From positions 1 through 6,517 of the forward strand of contig DBXM01000037.1 in NCBI GenBank assembly GCA_002309655.1: DNA of 6,517 nt, in the 5' to 3' direction. The notes beneath the pieces are model-generated. The model was not told where the DNA came from and ran no database searches. It saw only the letters and a list, made by a program, of their open reading frames with translations. A program made the position numbers and the translations under genes. The DNA is from Mageeibacillus sp. UBA1212 (GTDB lineage: Bacteria; Bacillota; Clostridia; UBA1212). Shown piece by piece: positions 5,645-6,517 of the stretch; the first letter of the stretch is position 1, and each line of letters opens with the position of its first letter.

Positions 5645-6517
5645 TCAGGCTTTGCCGTCGCAGCCGAGGACGTCCGTAATCTTGTGCTTGACGAGCGCTT
5701 TAATGTTGTCTCTCGCCGGCCTGAGGTACTGGCGCGGGTCGAAGTGCGCCGGATTCTCGGCAAAGTACTTCCTGATCGCCGCCGTCATCGCAAGCCTCAG
5801 GTCGCTGTCGATGTTGATCTTGCAGACCGCCATGCGGGCCGCTCTTCTGAGCATGTCCTCGGGAATGCCGATCGCGTCGGGCATGCATCCGCCGTACTTG
5901 TTGATCGTCTCGACGTACTCCGGAATGACGGAGGAAGCGCCGTGGAGGACGATCGGGAAGCCGGGAAGTCTCTTCTCGACCTCTTCAAGAATGTCGAAGC
6001 GAAGCTGTGGCTTCTGGCCGGGTTTGAATTTGTAAGCGCCGTGGCTGGTTCCGATAGCGATAGCGAGCGAGTCGACGCCCGTTCTCTCGACGAATTCCTG
6101 AACCTGCGCGGGGTTGGTATAAGAGGCGTCTTCGGCGGAAACGTTGACCGCGTCTTCGATGCCCGCGAGTCTGCCGAGCTCGCCTTCGACAACGACGCCG
6201 TGTTCGTGAGCGTATTTAACGACCTTGGCGGTGAGTTCGACGTTCTCTTCAAAGCTGTAGTGGGAGCCGTCAATCATAACGGACGTGAATCCGCCGTCGA
6301 TGCAGGACTTGCACAGCTCGAACGTGTCGCCGTGGTCGAGGTGGAGGCAGATTGGAAGGCCGGTCTCGATGATGGCGGCCTCAACCAGCTTCACCAGATA
6401 GGTGTGGTTTGCGTATTTTCTTGCACCGGAAGAAACCTGAAGGATCAAAGGAGCGTTGAGTTCCTTCGCGGCCTCGGTTATTCCCTGGATTATTTCCATG
6501 TTGTTGACGTTGAACGC
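5645..6517 (-). CDS. fba: Class II fructose-1,6-bisphosphate aldolase, 5' end beyond the window
   Basis: This zinc-dependent cytoplasmic aldolase interconverts fructose-1,6-bisphosphate with dihydroxyacetone phosphate and glyceraldehyde-3-phosphate in glycolysis and gluconeogenesis. The frame is open to the window edge: codons for AFNVNN precede the first internal Met at 6499, and family members usually have about 20 further residues, so the gene is cut by the window rather than broken. Counting from that Met, HLDHG (53-57) supplies the catalytic Asp (D55) and a zinc His (H56). GTSHGAYKF (150-158) and VLHGASS (184-190) supply the other zinc His residues (H153 and H186), and KINIDSD (227-233) supplies the phosphate-binding N229/D231 region. 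The segment KYGGCMPDAIGIPEDML is the insertion typical of the longer class II subtype. The C-terminus ends in LGCDGKA as relatives do. Its TGA stop is the first three bases of a terminal inverted repeat. A 6-bp GGAATC/GATTCC hairpin directly after the stop (5630-5644) may end transcription weakly. Confidence 0.96.
   Translation of the reverse strand, partial: AFNVNNMEIIQGITEAAKELNAPLILQVSSGARKYANHTYLVKLVEAAIIETGLPICLHLDHGDTFELCKSCIDGGFTSVMIDGSHYSFEENVELTAKVVKYAHEHGVVVEGELGRLAGIEDAVNVSAEDASYTNPAQVQEFVERTGVDSLAIAIGTSHGAYKFKPGQKPQLRFDILEEVEKRLPGFPIVLHGASSVIPEYVETINKYGGCMPDAIGIPEDMLRRAARMAVCKINIDSDLRLAMTAAIRKYFAENPAHFDPRQYLRPARDNIKALVKHKITDVLGCDGKA

Larger units (their letters stand above)
5471..5647. 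mobile_element. MITE-like 177-bp element with terminal inverted repeats and two internal hairpins
   Basis: The first 20 bases (5471-5490, beginning TGAGGAATCGCA and ending CCGG) match the reverse complement of 5628-5647 at 18 of 20 positions. The match continues inward for several bases with one gap. Inside are two adjacent stem-loops with perfect 11-bp arms: GCCCGCACGAA at 5501-5511 with 5542-5552, and GCGGTTTGCCG at 5556-5566 with 5608-5618, separated by only 3 nt. The whole could fold as a three-way cruciform. It codes for no transposase, as expected of a miniature non-autonomous element. I see no clear target-site duplication, so insertion is not proven. It could instead be a structured intergenic RNA or a REP-type array. 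The right end includes the fba stop codon. No tRNA or known riboswitch pattern is recognised here. Confidence 0.5.

Noticed and set aside
5493..5648. Open frame of about 50 codons on the minus strand running through the MITE-like element to TAG at 5495-5493
   Set aside because: There is no ATG, and the only usable start, GTG at 5585, has no ribosome-binding site at proper spacing. The frame is made of inverted-repeat sequence, so its openness is probably accidental.

Overview
The window carries five protein genes, all on the minus strand: the 3' part of a fructose-bisphosphate aldolase gene, a small gene of unknown function, a YlbF/RicA-family gene, mutS, and a polytopic membrane glycosyltransferase of the Gpi18/PIG-V type. 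The long open frames on the plus strand are arginine-rich antisense shadows of these genes, a usual effect of GC-rich coding DNA. I see no rRNA, tRNA, CRISPR array, transposase gene or phage gene.

The likely host is a GC-rich member of the Bacillota (Clostridia), probably uncultured. The reasons are the YlbF/RicA-family gene directly upstream of mutS (compare ymcA-cotE-mutS-mutL in Bacillus subtilis), clear Shine-Dalgarno sites (GGAGG, GGAG, AAAGGTG), a TTGAAA-17-TACAAT promoter, and a Bacillus-like MutS N-terminus. A PVC-group or spirochaete host is not excluded. This is inference from gene content; no search was run.

Layout in the direction of transcription, from high to low coordinates. 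The fba gene (5645-6517) lacks about its first 20 codons at the window edge and ends in the terminal inverted repeat of a 177-bp, gene-free, MITE-like element (5471-5647). A 71-codon gene (5159-5374) follows, then a possible hairpin terminator (5063-5127). Two promoter-like sites sharing an 11-nt repeat (4928-5015) precede the ricA/ylbF-like gene (4516-4896). A weak terminator-like hairpin (4453-4493) separates that gene from mutS (1794-4430). A perfect 13-bp GC-only hairpin (1743-1781) lies between mutS and the membrane gene (167-1720). The last 166 bases hold a 16-bp perfect inverted repeat and several smaller palindromes but no supported gene.

The ricA-like/mutS pair is the one recognisable conserved neighbourhood. 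mutL, the usual next gene, is absent and the membrane glycosyltransferase stands in its place. The other genes do not form an evident pathway. I did not find an undescribed defence or biosynthetic system. The least explained material is the palindrome-rich intergenic DNA at 1-168 and 5439-5647, the cysteine-rich tail of the RicA-like protein, and the small unknown protein.
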